Positions 16,601 to 25,362 are shown, numbered from the stretch's first letter. The stretch is DNA of 64,000 bases from Streptomyces prunicolor NBRC 13075 (GCF_000367365.1 NZ_BARF01000098.1:1-64000); one strand, 5' to 3'. A program made the numbers and translations. Notes: generated by a model from the sequence alone, not told the origin.

Positions 16601-16642
16601 GGGCGTTAAGTTCAACCCCCAACTAATCGCCAGGGGGACCCC

Positions 16643-17263
16643 ATGTCGTACCAGCCGCCACCACCCATGCCACCCCCGTACGTCCCCGCCCCGCCACCGT
16701 CAGGTCCCAAATGGGCCCGCAAGCATGTGGCCATCCCCGGTGCGATCGCCCTCTTCACGCTGGGCGCGCTGATCGGGGTCGCGGGCAACGGTGGTGGTGG
16801 CAGCGAGAAGACGAGTGCCGAGCCCGCCGCGACCAGAACGGTCACCGCCACCAGGACAGTCACCGCCGCGCCCAAGGCGGCCAAGGTCGAGAAGGCCGAG
16901 CCCGGACCCACGGTCACCGTCACCAAGACCGTGAAGGCCAAGGCGACGAAGGCCGCGACGACCAGTGACGACGCGCCGTCCGGCAAGGCCCTCATCAAGG
17001 TGTGGGGCAGCGCGCCCTCCGGCGTCGACATCACCTACGGCAGCGACGGCACCAACCTCCAGGGCAAGGGCCTGCCCCTGTCGAAGACCATCACCGTGAA
17101 CAGTGACGCCCTGTACTACCAGGTCACCGCACAGCTCCAGGGCGGCGGCAACATCCACTGCTCCATCACCATCGACGGCAGGACCAAGTCCGGTCAGGCG
17201 CAAGGCGGTTACAACATCTGCTCGGCCCAGCTGAACTCCGACTTCAGCGGCGGGTTCAGCTGA
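16643..17263 (+). CDS. Membrane-anchored MmpS-like protein
   Basis: A 206-residue protein: a Pro/Tyr-rich cytoplasmic N-terminus (MSYQPPPPMPPPY), one transmembrane segment (about 30-50, AIPGAIALFTLGALIGVAG), a Thr/Lys/Ala-rich extracytoplasmic linker (TRTVTATRTVTAAPK...), and a globular C-terminal domain from about residue 115. That domain reads ALIKVWGSAPSGVDITYGSDG ... CSITIDGRTKSG ... NICSAQL, with two conserved Cys, and resembles the MmpS/transport-accessory fold of mycobacteria. No MmpL transporter is nearby, so a transport role is not supported. RBS AGGGGGA lies at 16632-16638. The likely location is the outer face of the membrane. The MmpS resemblance is by eye and moderate in confidence. 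Confidence 0.7.
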   Translation: MSYQPPPPMPPPYVPAPPPSGPKWARKHVAIPGAIALFTLGALIGVAGNGGGGSEKTSAEPAATRTVTATRTVTAAPKAAKVEKAEPGPTVTVTKTVKAKATKAATTSDDAPSGKALIKVWGSAPSGVDITYGSDGTNLQGKGLPLSKTITVNSDALYYQVTAQLQGGGNIHCSITIDGRTKSGQAQGGYNICSAQLNSDFSGGFS

Positions 17264-17307
17264 GCCGAGCGATTCCGATCGGGTTCTACGGCGGGTGTAT
17301 TCGGCTT

Positions 17308-19209
17308 CTACGGCGTGTACACCGTCGGCCGGGGCGCCGTCGTCATCCCGTCGCCGATGTAGAAGCTCGGGTGGGGCGGTTGGTTGTATGCAGTATTTTG
17401 CCAGGCCAGGGCCGTGCGGTACTGGGTGTCGTGGAGCAGGGTCGTGATCCTGGTGCTCGTCTCGTACGGGGTCGCGTAGATCCGTAGCGCCGTGTTGTCC
17501 GTGGTGGGCCAGACAACCTCCTCGCGCCAGTCGCCGAGGAGGTCACCGGACAGCGACGGGGTCGCCTTGGTGGTGTTGTTGGAGTGGACGCCGGAGGCGG
17601 TCAACAGGCGGGTGTCGGCGGTCGTGCCGTACTTGTCGATGTGGGTGGCGTCGAGGAGTTCGCGCACCGGGTCGCCGTCCCACCAGGACAGGAAGTTGGT
17701 GCTGGAGGGCTTGCGGCTCGACACCACCGTGCCCTTGGGGTCGCGGACGCCGCTCTCCGACGCCGACCAGGACTCGGCGCCCGCGCTGCCCGCCCAGATG
17801 TCCCCGGAGACACCCCGGCCGTTGTCGCCGTTGGCCGGCGTGGACCAGATGATCGCGCCGGTCTTCGCGTCCGCCATCCACGAGGACGGTTTCGAGGAGT
17901 CCTCGTCGACCTTGAACTCCTCCAGGCCCGGGCGGGAGGGGTCCAAGTCGCCTACGTGCAGGGCGTCTCCGTGGCCGTTCTTCGTGGTCCACAGGCCGGA
18001 GCCGTTGTCGTCGACGGCCATCGAGCCGTAGACGATCTCGTCCTTGCCGTCCCCGTCGACGTCCGCGACCGCCAACTGGTGGTTGCCCTGGGCGTCGTAG
18101 CCCTTGCCGGTGTTGGTCGAGGAGTTGGTGTCGAACGTCCAGCGGCGGGTGAAAGCTCCGTTCCGCCAGTCCCAGGCGGCGATCACCGTGCGCGTGTAGT
18201 AACCGCGCGCCATGATCAGGGAGGGACGGCTGCCGTCCAAGTAGGCGGTACCGGCGAGGAATCGGTCGACCCGGTTGCCGTACGAGTCGCCCCAGGAGGA
18301 GACCGTGCCGCGGGCCGGGACGTAGTCGACGGTGCTCATCGCCTTGCCGGTCTGGCCGTTGAACATGGTCAGGTACTCGGGTCCGGACAGCACATAGCCG
18401 CTCGAATTGCGGTAGTCCGCCGCCGAGTTGCCGATGACCGTGCCCGCTCCGTCCACCGTGGCGTCGGCCGTCTTCGTGGCGATCTCGGCCTTGCCGTCGC
18501 CGTCGTAGTCGTACACCTGGAACTGTGTGTAGTGCGCGCCGGAGCGGATGTTGCGGCCCAGGTCGATGCGCCACAGGCGGGTGCCGTCGAGGGTAATCCC
18601 GTCGAGGATCGTGTTCCCGGTGTAGCCGGACTGGGAGTTGTCCTTGGCGTTCGTGGGCTGCCACTTGAGGACGAAGTCGAGTCGGCCGTCGCCGTCGAGA
18701 TCGCCGACGGAGGCGTCGTTGGCCTCGTAGGTGTACGCGACTCCGTCGGGGGTCGTGCCGCCGGCGGGCGGGGTGATCGGGACGTCCTTGTAGCCGGTGC
18801 GGAACTGGATCGCGTGGACCGAGTCGGCCTGTTCCACACCGCCGACGATCGCACGGACCGTGTAGTCGGCCTGGGCGGGCGCACCGGCGTGGAAATAGTT
18901 CGTGGAGCCGCTGATCGGGGCGGAGTTGACCTTCGTACCGGCGCGGTAGACGTTGAAGGAGACGTCGTCGGGGTCGGTGCCGAGCCAGCGCCAGCTGACC
19001 AGGTTGCCGGTGTCCGTGTGGACGCTGACGACGCCCCGGTCGAGGGCCTCGACCTGGCGGGCGGTGGCGGCCTGGGCGGTCCCGCCGGTGGTGAGTCCGG
19101 CGAGGACCAGGGCAGCCGCTGCGGTCAGGGCGGAGAGTACGGCCCTTCGTCTGCGGGGGTGGTGGGGTGGGTGGACATGTGGGTGCACGTGCGGGTGCGG
19201 GTGGCTCAC
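17308..19209 (-). CDS. Secreted rhamnogalacturonan lyase, PL11
   Basis: A 633-residue secreted polysaccharide lyase of family 11, cleaving the rhamnogalacturonan I backbone of pectin by beta-elimination. The eight-bladed propeller carries repeated calcium-binding loops (VGDLDGDGRLDF, VYDYDGDGKAEI, VADVDGDGKDEI) and family signatures QGNHQLAVADV, HVGDLDPSRPGLEEF and LSGDLLGDWREEVVW. The first 22 residues are a striking His/Pro-rich stretch (SHPHPHVHPHVHPPHHPRRRR) ahead of the signal-peptide core (about 23-47). The GTG start is supported by CCTCCT at 19218-19223 (AGGAGG on this strand), eight bases upstream, so the His-rich tail is probably real. It lies 39 bases after the WYL regulator gene on the same strand and may share its transcript. 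Confidence 0.92.
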   Translation of the reverse strand: MSHPHPHVHPHVHPPHHPRRRRAVLSALTAAAALVLAGLTTGGTAQAATARQVEALDRGVVSVHTDTGNLVSWRWLGTDPDDVSFNVYRAGTKVNSAPISGSTNYFHAGAPAQADYTVRAIVGGVEQADSVHAIQFRTGYKDVPITPPAGGTTPDGVAYTYEANDASVGDLDGDGRLDFVLKWQPTNAKDNSQSGYTGNTILDGITLDGTRLWRIDLGRNIRSGAHYTQFQVYDYDGDGKAEIATKTADATVDGAGTVIGNSAADYRNSSGYVLSGPEYLTMFNGQTGKAMSTVDYVPARGTVSSWGDSYGNRVDRFLAGTAYLDGSRPSLIMARGYYTRTVIAAWDWRNGAFTRRWTFDTNSSTNTGKGYDAQGNHQLAVADVDGDGKDEIVYGSMAVDDNGSGLWTTKNGHGDALHVGDLDPSRPGLEEFKVDEDSSKPSSWMADAKTGAIIWSTPANGDNGRGVSGDIWAGSAGAESWSASESGVRDPKGTVVSSRKPSSTNFLSWWDGDPVRELLDATHIDKYGTTADTRLLTASGVHSNNTTKATPSLSGDLLGDWREEVVWPTTDNTALRIYATPYETSTRITTLLHDTQYRTALAWQNTAYNQPPHPSFYIGDGMTTAPRPTVYTP

Positions 19210-19248
19210 GTGGCGTACCTCCTGGGAGGACGGACGGGTTGCGTACCC

Positions 19249-20217
19249 TCAGTTGCCGCTGCCCGTGAGCAAGTTGCCGTATCTCTTGGCCAGTTCGGCC
19301 ACCGTGTGAGCGATGCGGTCACGCAGTTCGGGCGGCGAGAGGACCTCGATGTTCGTGCCCAGCCGCAGGAATTCGCCGTGCGCGAGCTCGACGGACTCGA
19401 TCGGGACCGCCATCAGGGTCCAACCGTCCCGCTCCGTCTGCCCGTTCACCGGAACCGCACGGGCGAGTGTCACCCCCGGCGCCAGCCGGACCACCGCCTC
19501 GCTGCGGTACAGGCGGTCGTGGAAGTCCTGTTGGTGGGCCGTCCAGTAGGCGGCCAGGTCGAAGCCCTCCGGGCGGGTGAACTCTTCGCCGGAGGCGGAG
19601 GGGGTGAGTTCGAGGATCTGGTCGACACGGAAGGTACGCGGTCCGGGGCCGGCGACGACGTACCAGCGGCCCGCCTTCAGCACGAGGCCGTACGGCTCCA
19701 GGCGGCGCTCCACGTCGGTGGGCTCGCGCCAGCGGCGGTACATGGCATACAGCACACGGTTGTGCCATACGGCGTCGGCGACTGTATGCAGGAACGGTGT
19801 CTCGTCGGCCTCCGCATACCAGCCCGGCGCGTCCAGGTGGAACCGGCCGCTGATCCGGTCGGCGTGCTCGCGCAGTTCGGCCGGCAGGGCCGCGCGTACC
19901 TTCAGCTGGGCGGCGGCCAGGACCGGGCCGAGGCCCAGTTCGGCGGCCGGTCCCGGCGCTCCGGCGAGGAACAGGGCTTCGGCCTCGTCCGTGGTGAGGC
20001 CGGTCAGGCGGGTGCGGTAGCCGTCGAGGAGGCGGTAGCCGCCGGCGTGGCCCGCGTCGCCGTACAGCGGGACGCCCGCCGCGCTCAGTGCCTCGACGTC
20101 CCGGTAGACCGTGCGGACCGAGACCTCCAGGGCCTCGGCGAGCTGAGCGGCGGTCATCCGGCCCCGGGTCTGGAGCAGCAGGAGGATCGAGACAAGTCGG
20201 CTGGACTTCACTGACAC
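19249..20217 (-). CDS. HTH and WYL-domain transcriptional regulator
   Basis: A 322-residue DNA-binding regulator. An N-terminal HTH_11/DeoR-like winged helix (about 5-60, SSRLVSILLLLQTRGRMTAAQLA ... SVRTVYRDVEAL) is followed by a WYL ligand-binding domain (about 140-220, including RWYVVAGPGPRTFRVD) and a C-terminal WCX-like extension. The annotated GTG is at 20217; a second GTG at 20211 (MKSSRL...) is equally likely, and no good RBS is seen for either, suggesting leaderless translation. The start region lies inside a 29-bp perfect inverted repeat, so it very probably represses itself and the divergent gene at 20251. The ligand is unknown. Confidence 0.88.
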   Translation of the reverse strand: MSVKSSRLVSILLLLQTRGRMTAAQLAEALEVSVRTVYRDVEALSAAGVPLYGDAGHAGGYRLLDGYRTRLTGLTTDEAEALFLAGAPGPAAELGLGPVLAAAQLKVRAALPAELREHADRISGRFHLDAPGWYAEADETPFLHTVADAVWHNRVLYAMYRRWREPTDVERRLEPYGLVLKAGRWYVVAGPGPRTFRVDQILELTPSASGEEFTRPEGFDLAAYWTAHQQDFHDRLYRSEAVVRLAPGVTLARAVPVNGQTERDGWTLMAVPIESVELAHGEFLRLGTNIEVLSPPELRDRIAHTVAELAKRYGNLLTGSGN

Positions 20218-20233
20218 AGGATGTCAGTGAAGT
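20205..20233. promoter_or_regulatory. Long perfect palindrome over WYL regulator start
   Basis: ACTTCACTGACA (20205-20216) and TGTCAGTGAAGT (20222-20233) form a perfect 12+12 inverted repeat with the spacer CAGGA. It covers both candidate start codons of the WYL regulator and ends 18 bases before the divergent gene at 20251, a textbook position for autoregulation. Confidence 0.8.
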
Positions 20234-20250
20234 CGTCCTAGCGTCCTGTC

Positions 20251-20730
20251 ATGCCCTTCACGGAGAAACTGCTGACCGTGCCACCGCCGATCGAGGTGGC
20301 CGGGCGGCACATCAAGCGCTACCACGTCACCGCCGACCCCGCGGGGATCGCACCCGAGGTGGAGAAGGCGGCGTACGCGATCCTGCCGGAGCTGCTGCCC
20401 GAGCCGGACGGCACTCCCCCGGCGACGTTCGTCGTGCTGCATCGAGGCGGTGACGACGGCGCCTATCTGAACGCGTACAGCTGGGTGTGGGACAACGTCC
20501 TGCACTTCCGAGGCGCGTCGGCGGGGCAGCCGGTGCTGGGTTGCCCCGACCTCGACCCGGCCCACTTCGTCACTCCCGACCTGCCGTGGATCGGCTGCGT
20601 CTGGGAGCTGCCGCCGATCCTGCACGAACGGGACGCCTGGGTACGGCACTTGCTCATGCCCGAAGTCCCGGACCTCGACGCCTACTTGGCCGACGCCCTG
20701 CCCGCCGGAACCACTGGAGACCGCACATGA
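20251..20730 (+). CDS. Conserved hypothetical protein
   Basis: A 159-residue soluble protein I do not recognise by family name. It has no signal peptide or membrane segment. It contains a Trp-rich middle (AYSWVWDNVLHFRG, LPWIGCVWELPP) and begins MPFTEKLLTVPPPIEVAGRHIKRYHV. Its stop overlaps the ATG of the next gene (ATGA), so the two are translationally coupled. It is divergent from the WYL regulator and shares its palindromic operator, so it is probably a regulon member. The pattern (WYL regulator next to small conserved proteins) often marks detoxification or stress functions, but that is only an inference. Confidence 0.8.
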   Translation: MPFTEKLLTVPPPIEVAGRHIKRYHVTADPAGIAPEVEKAAYAILPELLPEPDGTPPATFVVLHRGGDDGAYLNAYSWVWDNVLHFRGASAGQPVLGCPDLDPAHFVTPDLPWIGCVWELPPILHERDAWVRHLLMPEVPDLDAYLADALPAGTTGDRT

Positions 20731-21194
20731 GCAGCCCGCACGACTTCGACTTCTTCCACGGCGAGTGGGAGGTCGCGAACCGTCGACTCACCGATTTCCT
20801 CCAACCCGCCAGCGGCTGGGAGGAGTTCGCGGGCGCGAGCCGCTGTCTGCCGTTCTTCGACGGGGCCGCCAACGTCGACGAGATCGACATGCCGTACCTG
20901 GGATCGAAGGGGCTGACCCTGCGGCTCTTCGACCGGGAGGCCGAACAGTGGTCCCTGAACTGGTCGTCGAGCGGTACCGGGAAGCTGTTCCCGCCGGTGA
21001 CCGGGCGGTTCGAGGACGGCCGGGGCGAGTTCTACGGCGACGACACGCACGACGGGAAGGAGGTGCGGGTGCGGTTCGTGTGGTCGGGGGTCTCCGCGAG
21101 CGGCGCGCGCTGGGAGCAGGCGTTCTCGGTGGACGACGGGGCGAGCTGGGTGACCAACTGGACGATGGACTTCACCCGGCCGAAGGCTTCCTGA
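20727..21194 (+). CDS. Conserved hypothetical protein, lipocalin-like (DUF1579-type)
   Basis: A 155-residue protein beginning SSPHDFDFFHGEWEVANRRL; the FDFFHGEWE motif resembles the start of DUF1579/lipocalin-like small beta-barrel proteins, and the rest alternates in a beta pattern with many Trp and Phe. The ATG at 20727 overlaps the previous stop by four bases, and AGGxxG-like purines lie upstream (ACTGGAGACC). It has no signal peptide. Its last 23 bases overlap the end of the convergent methyltransferase gene. The function is unknown; co-regulation by the WYL regulator is likely from context. Confidence 0.78.
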   Translation: MSSPHDFDFFHGEWEVANRRLTDFLQPASGWEEFAGASRCLPFFDGAANVDEIDMPYLGSKGLTLRLFDREAEQWSLNWSSSGTGKLFPPVTGRFEDGRGEFYGDDTHDGKEVRVRFVWSGVSASGARWEQAFSVDDGASWVTNWTMDFTRPKAS

Positions 21195-21921
21195 AGGCCA
21201 GGATCGTGAACTCGGGGTCCGCGCGCGGCCGTTCCTGGTCCGGGAGCGACTCGAGCTCGGCGACGAACCCCTCGGTCAGCGGTTCGCCGGGCGGCAGCTG
21301 GGTGAACCAGCCACGTCGCAGGTCCGCGGCCGTACTGCGGGGGCTACGGCCCTGACCGTGGCCCAGGAAGCGGGCCGCACCGGCCGGGTGGAGGCCGAAC
21401 TCGGCGGCGTACGCCCGGACTTGGTCGGCGTCGTCCTGGGCGGGGCGGCGTGGGCGGGGTGCGAGGACGGTGTCGATGTCGCTGCCGACGTCGTGGGCGA
21501 GGGCCTTGTCCACCGTGGTGATGTACACGCCGCCCGGGCGTAGGACCCGCGCGCACTCCGCGATGATCGCCCTGGCGTCCTGTGGGCCGTCCACCAGATG
21601 CAGCAGCCATACGGTGGTCACGGCATCGAACACCCCATCGGGGAAAGGGAGTTGACGGCTGTCCGCGAGGAGTACGGAGCCCGGTACCCTCGCCGCCGCT
21701 CTGCGGATCATGGCCGGTGCGGCGTCGAGGCCCGTCACCCGGAGGCCGGGGCGGGCCGCGGCCAGGCGGCGGGTGACGATGCCGGTGCCGCAGGCCACGT
21801 CCAGGAGGCTTGGGGCGTTCCGCGGGACGAAGCCCAGTACCGCCTCGGCGGCCGCTGCGGCGCGGGGCTCACCGCCACGCGTCGCGTCGTACGCGTCGGC
21901 TTCCTTGTCGTAGTCGAGCAC
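21172..21921 (-). CDS. Class I SAM-dependent methyltransferase
   Basis: A 249-residue UbiE/type-11 methyltransferase. SAM motif I is LLDVACGTGIVTRRLA (about residue 40), followed by VTGLDAAPAMI, DSRQLPFPDGVFDAVTTVWLLHLV and VLRPGGVYITTVD. It acts on an unknown small molecule in the cytoplasm. The 3' end overlaps the convergent gene by 23 bases, so no terminator separates them. It lies 65 bases downstream of the pterin dehydratase gene on the same strand, and the two may be co-transcribed, though no functional link is evident. Confidence 0.88.
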   Translation of the reverse strand: MLDYDKEADAYDATRGGEPRAAAAAEAVLGFVPRNAPSLLDVACGTGIVTRRLAAARPGLRVTGLDAAPAMIRRAAARVPGSVLLADSRQLPFPDGVFDAVTTVWLLHLVDGPQDARAIIAECARVLRPGGVYITTVDKALAHDVGSDIDTVLAPRPRRPAQDDADQVRAYAAEFGLHPAGAARFLGHGQGRSPRSTAADLRRGWFTQLPPGEPLTEGFVAELESLPDQERPRADPEFTILAFRKPSAG

Positions 21922-21986
21922 GCGCTTCTGCCCTGCCTCTCCCCGTCGCTGCCCGCCGCTCCCCGTCTCTCCTCTTTCGGCTCCGG

Positions 21987-22292
21987 TCAGCCCGCGCCGT
22001 GGCCCGGGACCAAGTCCTCGACCCTGCGGGCCAGTTGGAAGTCCAGCTCGGTGATCGCGCCGCCCACGCTGTGGGTGTTCACGGTGAGGGTGACGGTGTT
22101 GTAGCCGAGGGTCAGGTCGGAGTGGTGGTCGAGTTCCTCCTGGACCTGGGCGATGTGGACGACCATCGCGGTGGCCGCGAAGTGGGAGGCGAGGCGATAG
22201 ACGCGGGTGAGCCGGTCGGCGTCGACGGACCAGCCCGGCAGTTCCGCGAGGCGGTCCTCGATCTCTTTTTGCGACAGCGGTGCGACGGGCAT
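21987..22292 (-). CDS. 4a-hydroxytetrahydrobiopterin dehydratase (PCD/DCoH)
   Basis: A 101-residue single-domain pterin-4a-carbinolamine dehydratase, of the usual length for the family. It would dehydrate 4a-hydroxy-tetrahydropterin so that the cofactor of aromatic amino-acid hydroxylases can be recycled. The active-site signature is visible as DHHSDLTLGYNTVTLTVNTHS, with the paired His and the later His, and the C-terminal helix reads GGAITELDFQLARRV. The upstream sequence on this strand has AAGGAGCG before the ATG. No aromatic amino-acid hydroxylase is in the window, so its partner lies elsewhere. Confidence 0.92.
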   Translation of the reverse strand: MPVAPLSQKEIEDRLAELPGWSVDADRLTRVYRLASHFAATAMVVHIAQVQEELDHHSDLTLGYNTVTLTVNTHSVGGAITELDFQLARRVEDLVPGHGAG

Positions 22293-22378
22293 GGCCGCGC
22301 TCCTTCCTCGGGGTCGGGTTCCTCTTCAGCGTGCCACAGGAGGGTGGCTGCGCACCTGGTCAGAAGGGTGCCCGGCGG

Positions 22379-23467
22379 TCAGCCCTGTACGCACTCGGCC
22401 GCGAGATCGTCGGCGAGGGCGGCGATCGCGGCACGGCCCTCGACCTGCTGGACCCAGCTGTGCGGCAGGCCGTGGTCGCCGTAGCGGGCGCCCAGGAGGT
22501 TGCCGCAGATGGAGCCGGTGGAGTCGCTGTCGCCGGAGTGGTTCACGGCCAGCAGCAGCGCGGCTTTCACGTCCCTCGCCGCGAGCGCGCTGTAGACGCC
22601 GATCGCGAGGGCCTCCTCCGCGACCCAGCCCGCGCCGAGCGACTCGACCTTCTCCGCGGTGGGCGAGCCCTCGGCGGCCAGGTCGAGGGCTGCGCGGAGG
22701 GCGGCCGAGGTCTCCTCGTGAGCGGGGTGGCGCTCCAGGAGTCGTAGCGCGCGCAGGACCGAACCCTCCAGGGAGTCCCCGGCGACCAGGTGCGCGACGA
22801 TCGCGGCGAGGGCGCCCGCCGCGTAGTAGCCGGTGGGGTGGCCGTGGGTGATCTGGGCGCCGCGGGCGGCCATCTCGAAGGCACCGTCGGCCGTGTTGAC
22901 CAGGCCGAAGGGGGCCGAGCGCATCACCGTGCCGCAGCCCTTGGAGTCGGGGTTGACGCGGCCGGGCTTGCCGTCGAGAGGGAGCCACGGGTCGGGCGCG
23001 TAGCTCTGGGCGACCCCGGACAGGCAGGCGTTGCCCGGGGCGCGGCGGGAGTACAGCCAGGGCTCGGCGACCAGGCCGGACGTGGCGCTGTCGCCCGGTG
23101 CGGACTTGGACTGGGTCTCCAGCCAGCGCTCGTACGCCTCGCGCAGCAGGACGGACCAGGCGCCGCCGATGCCCTTCTCCCGTTCCCGCGCGTGGGCCGT
23201 GATGAGCGCCTCGACGGTGAACAGGGTCATCTGGGTGTCGTCGCTGATCAGGCCCAGGGTGCCGTGGGCGCCGGGCACGTATCCCGTCACCCCGTGCCGT
23301 CCGTGGGTCGCGCGGATGCGGTCGAGGGAGGTGAACTCGATCGCGTACCCGAGGGCGTCGCCGACCGCGCCGCCGAGGAGGCAGCCGCGGACTCTGGCCC
23401 GGTACATCGCCGTGGCCCCCATGGAGTTCCCGGCGGCCTGCCCAGACGGGCTCCTCGACTCGTTCAC
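22379..23467 (-). CDS. ADP-ribosylglycohydrolase family protein (DraG-type)
   Basis: A 362-residue protein of the ADP-ribosylglycohydrolase superfamily, which removes ADP-ribose from modified proteins or nucleic acids using a two-metal centre. Motifs are GCLLGGAVGDALGYAIEF at the N-terminus, the metal-binding SDDTQMTLF, HGHPTGYYAA in the middle and the C-terminal NHSGDSDSTGSICGNLLGA with its metal-ligand Asp residues. The GTG at 23467 was chosen over the ATG at 23422 because AAGGAG sits seven bases upstream of the GTG. It is divergent from an XRE regulator with only 30 bases between the starts, so their promoters overlap. The substrate is unknown. Confidence 0.9.
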   Translation of the reverse strand: MNESRSPSGQAAGNSMGATAMYRARVRGCLLGGAVGDALGYAIEFTSLDRIRATHGRHGVTGYVPGAHGTLGLISDDTQMTLFTVEALITAHAREREKGIGGAWSVLLREAYERWLETQSKSAPGDSATSGLVAEPWLYSRRAPGNACLSGVAQSYAPDPWLPLDGKPGRVNPDSKGCGTVMRSAPFGLVNTADGAFEMAARGAQITHGHPTGYYAAGALAAIVAHLVAGDSLEGSVLRALRLLERHPAHEETSAALRAALDLAAEGSPTAEKVESLGAGWVAEEALAIGVYSALAARDVKAALLLAVNHSGDSDSTGSICGNLLGARYGDHGLPHSWVQQVEGRAAIAALADDLAAECVQG

Positions 23468-23497
23468 GTGCGCTCTCCTTCGACTACGGTCGTGCGT

Positions 23498-24349
23498 ATG
23501 ACCATTGTCCCCACCGGCACTGACATCGCTGCCGCCGCCCCGGCAGGCAAGGGCGTCGGCCCCTTGTTGCGGGCCTGGCGGGAGCGGCGGCGGGTCAGTC
23601 AGCTGGAGCTGGCGTTGCGGGCCGACTCCTCGGCGCGGCACATCAGCTTCGTCGAGACGGGACGGTCCCGGCCGAGCGAGGAGATGGTCCTACGGCTCGC
23701 CGAGCACCTGGATGTTCCGGTACGCGAGCGCAACTCCCTTCTCCTGGCGGCCGGTTACGCCCCGCACTATCCGGAAACCCCGCTGGACGACCCGGCGTTG
23801 GACGCGTTGCGCGAGGGTCTGGAGCGGCTGATCCAGGGCTACGAGCCGTATCCGGCGCTGGTGGTCGACGCCGGCTACGACGTGGTCGCGGCGAACCGGG
23901 GCATCACCATGCTCCTGGACGGCGTGCCGGAGTCCCTCCTCCAACCCCCGCTCAACGCCATGCGGTTGACGCTCCACCCGCAGGGGATGGCACCGCGCAT
24001 CCGCAATCTGGGTGAGTGGCGCGGACACCTCCTCGCGCAGATGGAACGGCAGATCGCCCTGCACCGCTCCGAGCCGCTGCGGGCGCTGTACGAGGAGGTT
24101 GCCGCGTATCCGGCGCCCGAGACGGCCGACGGCGGAGACGACGGAGACTCCCTAGACGAACCCTCCCCGGCCGTCCCGTACTTCGCGCTCCCGATGCGGA
24201 TCGAGCACGACGGCCGGGTGCTGTCCTTCGTCTCCTCGATCTCCACGTTCAACACCCCGATGTACGTGACGGTCTCGGAGCTGGCGATCGAGACGTTCCT
24301 CCCGGCCGACCCGGCGACCGCCAAGTACCTGCACGCGCTGGGAGACTGA
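23498..24349 (+). CDS. XRE-family regulator with MmyB-like ligand domain
   Basis: A 283-residue transcription factor. The N-terminal helix-turn-helix (about 20-80) reads LLRAWRERRRVSQLELALRADSSARHISFVETGRSRPS, the classic form of the MmyB-type XRE family. The C-terminal PAS-like ligand-binding domain (about 110-283) includes YEPYPALVVDAGYDVVAANRG and LSFVSSISTFNTPMYVTVSELAIETFLP. The ATG at 23498 has no clear RBS and lies close to the promoter, so it may be leaderless. In this family fatty acids are suggested ligands and targets are often adjacent oxidoreductases; here the divergent neighbour is instead a DraG-type hydrolase. Confidence 0.88.
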   Translation: MTIVPTGTDIAAAAPAGKGVGPLLRAWRERRRVSQLELALRADSSARHISFVETGRSRPSEEMVLRLAEHLDVPVRERNSLLLAAGYAPHYPETPLDDPALDALREGLERLIQGYEPYPALVVDAGYDVVAANRGITMLLDGVPESLLQPPLNAMRLTLHPQGMAPRIRNLGEWRGHLLAQMERQIALHRSEPLRALYEEVAAYPAPETADGGDDGDSLDEPSPAVPYFALPMRIEHDGRVLSFVSSISTFNTPMYVTVSELAIETFLPADPATAKYLHALGD

Positions 24350-24432
24350 CGAATGATCACCTCCGAACCGCTGAGACGGTGGCCGGAACATGGCACACTG
24401 CCCCCAGACTTCGGCGCGTGGGGAGGCGTGGC

Positions 24433-25296
24433 GTGAGTGAACGACGGCCCGCGCCCACAGTGGGCCAAGTGGTGCTGGGCAGAAGGCTGCAGGAGTTGCG
24501 TGAGGCGGCCGGCATCAAGCGCGAGGAGGCCGCGCAGGTCCTGCGGGTGGCCCCGGCGACCGTACGGCGGATGGAGATGGCCGAGGTCGCGCTGAAAGTG
24601 CCGTACGTCCAGGTGCTGTTGACGACGTACGGGGTGCCGGAGGAGGAGACGGCCGCGTTCGTCGCGCTCACCGAGGAGGCGAACCAGCCGGGTTGGTGGC
24701 AGCGGTTCCACGATGTGCTGCCGGAGTGGTTCAGCCTGTACGTGAGCCTGGAGGGTGCCGCCGGGCTGATCCGCTCCTACGAACCGCACTTCGTGCCGGG
24801 CCTGTTGCAGACCGAGGCCTACGCGCGTGCCGTGATGGACGCCGGGACGATCGGGCAGACCGGTCCGGAGACCATCGAGCGGCATGTGTCGCTGCGGATG
24901 GCGCGGCAGGGGCTGTTGGAACGGGACAATCCGCCGCACCTGTGGGTGATCATGGACGAGACCGTGCTGCGGCGTCCGGTGAGCATCCACGGCGAGGTGA
25001 TGCGCGAACAGCTGGACAAACTCCTGGAGTTCGGCGAGCGCGACCGGGTCACGCTCCAGGTCGCCGAGTTCGAGAACGGCCCGCACCCGGGGACGTACGC
25101 GCCCTTCTCGCTGTTCCGTTTCACCGAGCCGGAGCTGCCCGACATGGTGTTCACCGAGTATCTGACCGGCGCCCTGTATCTGGACTCCCGTACGGAGGTC
25201 TCCGCGCATCTGGAGGTCCTCGACCACATGACGGCGCACGCCGCGTCCGCACAGCGCACCAAGAAGATCCTGCGGGACTACCGCGAGACCTTCTGA
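24433..25296 (+). CDS. XRE-family regulator with DUF5753 domain
   Basis: A 287-residue helix-turn-helix protein. HTH about 15-70 (GRRLQELREAAGIKREEAAQVLRVAPATVRRME), then DUF5753 (about 95-280) with its usual markers EWFSLYVSLEGAAGLIRSYEPHFVPGLLQTEAYARAV, LWVIMDETVLRRPV and VFTEYLTGALYLD. The GTG at 24433 follows GGGAGG at 24421-24426. In Streptomyces such genes usually precede a short DUF397 gene. Here no DUF397 frame is present and a DUF574 methyltransferase follows after 66 bases. The role of this family is mostly unknown; some members affect development and antibiotic production. Confidence 0.9.
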   Translation: MSERRPAPTVGQVVLGRRLQELREAAGIKREEAAQVLRVAPATVRRMEMAEVALKVPYVQVLLTTYGVPEEETAAFVALTEEANQPGWWQRFHDVLPEWFSLYVSLEGAAGLIRSYEPHFVPGLLQTEAYARAVMDAGTIGQTGPETIERHVSLRMARQGLLERDNPPHLWVIMDETVLRRPVSIHGEVMREQLDKLLEFGERDRVTLQVAEFENGPHPGTYAPFSLFRFTEPELPDMVFTEYLTGALYLDSRTEVSAHLEVLDHMTAHAASAQRTKKILRDYRETF

Positions 25297-25362
25297 GCAC
25301 GGTCCCGGCACCAAGAAGACCTGGACTCCCGTAGTTCGGAACTCCCGAGGAGACGACACCGC

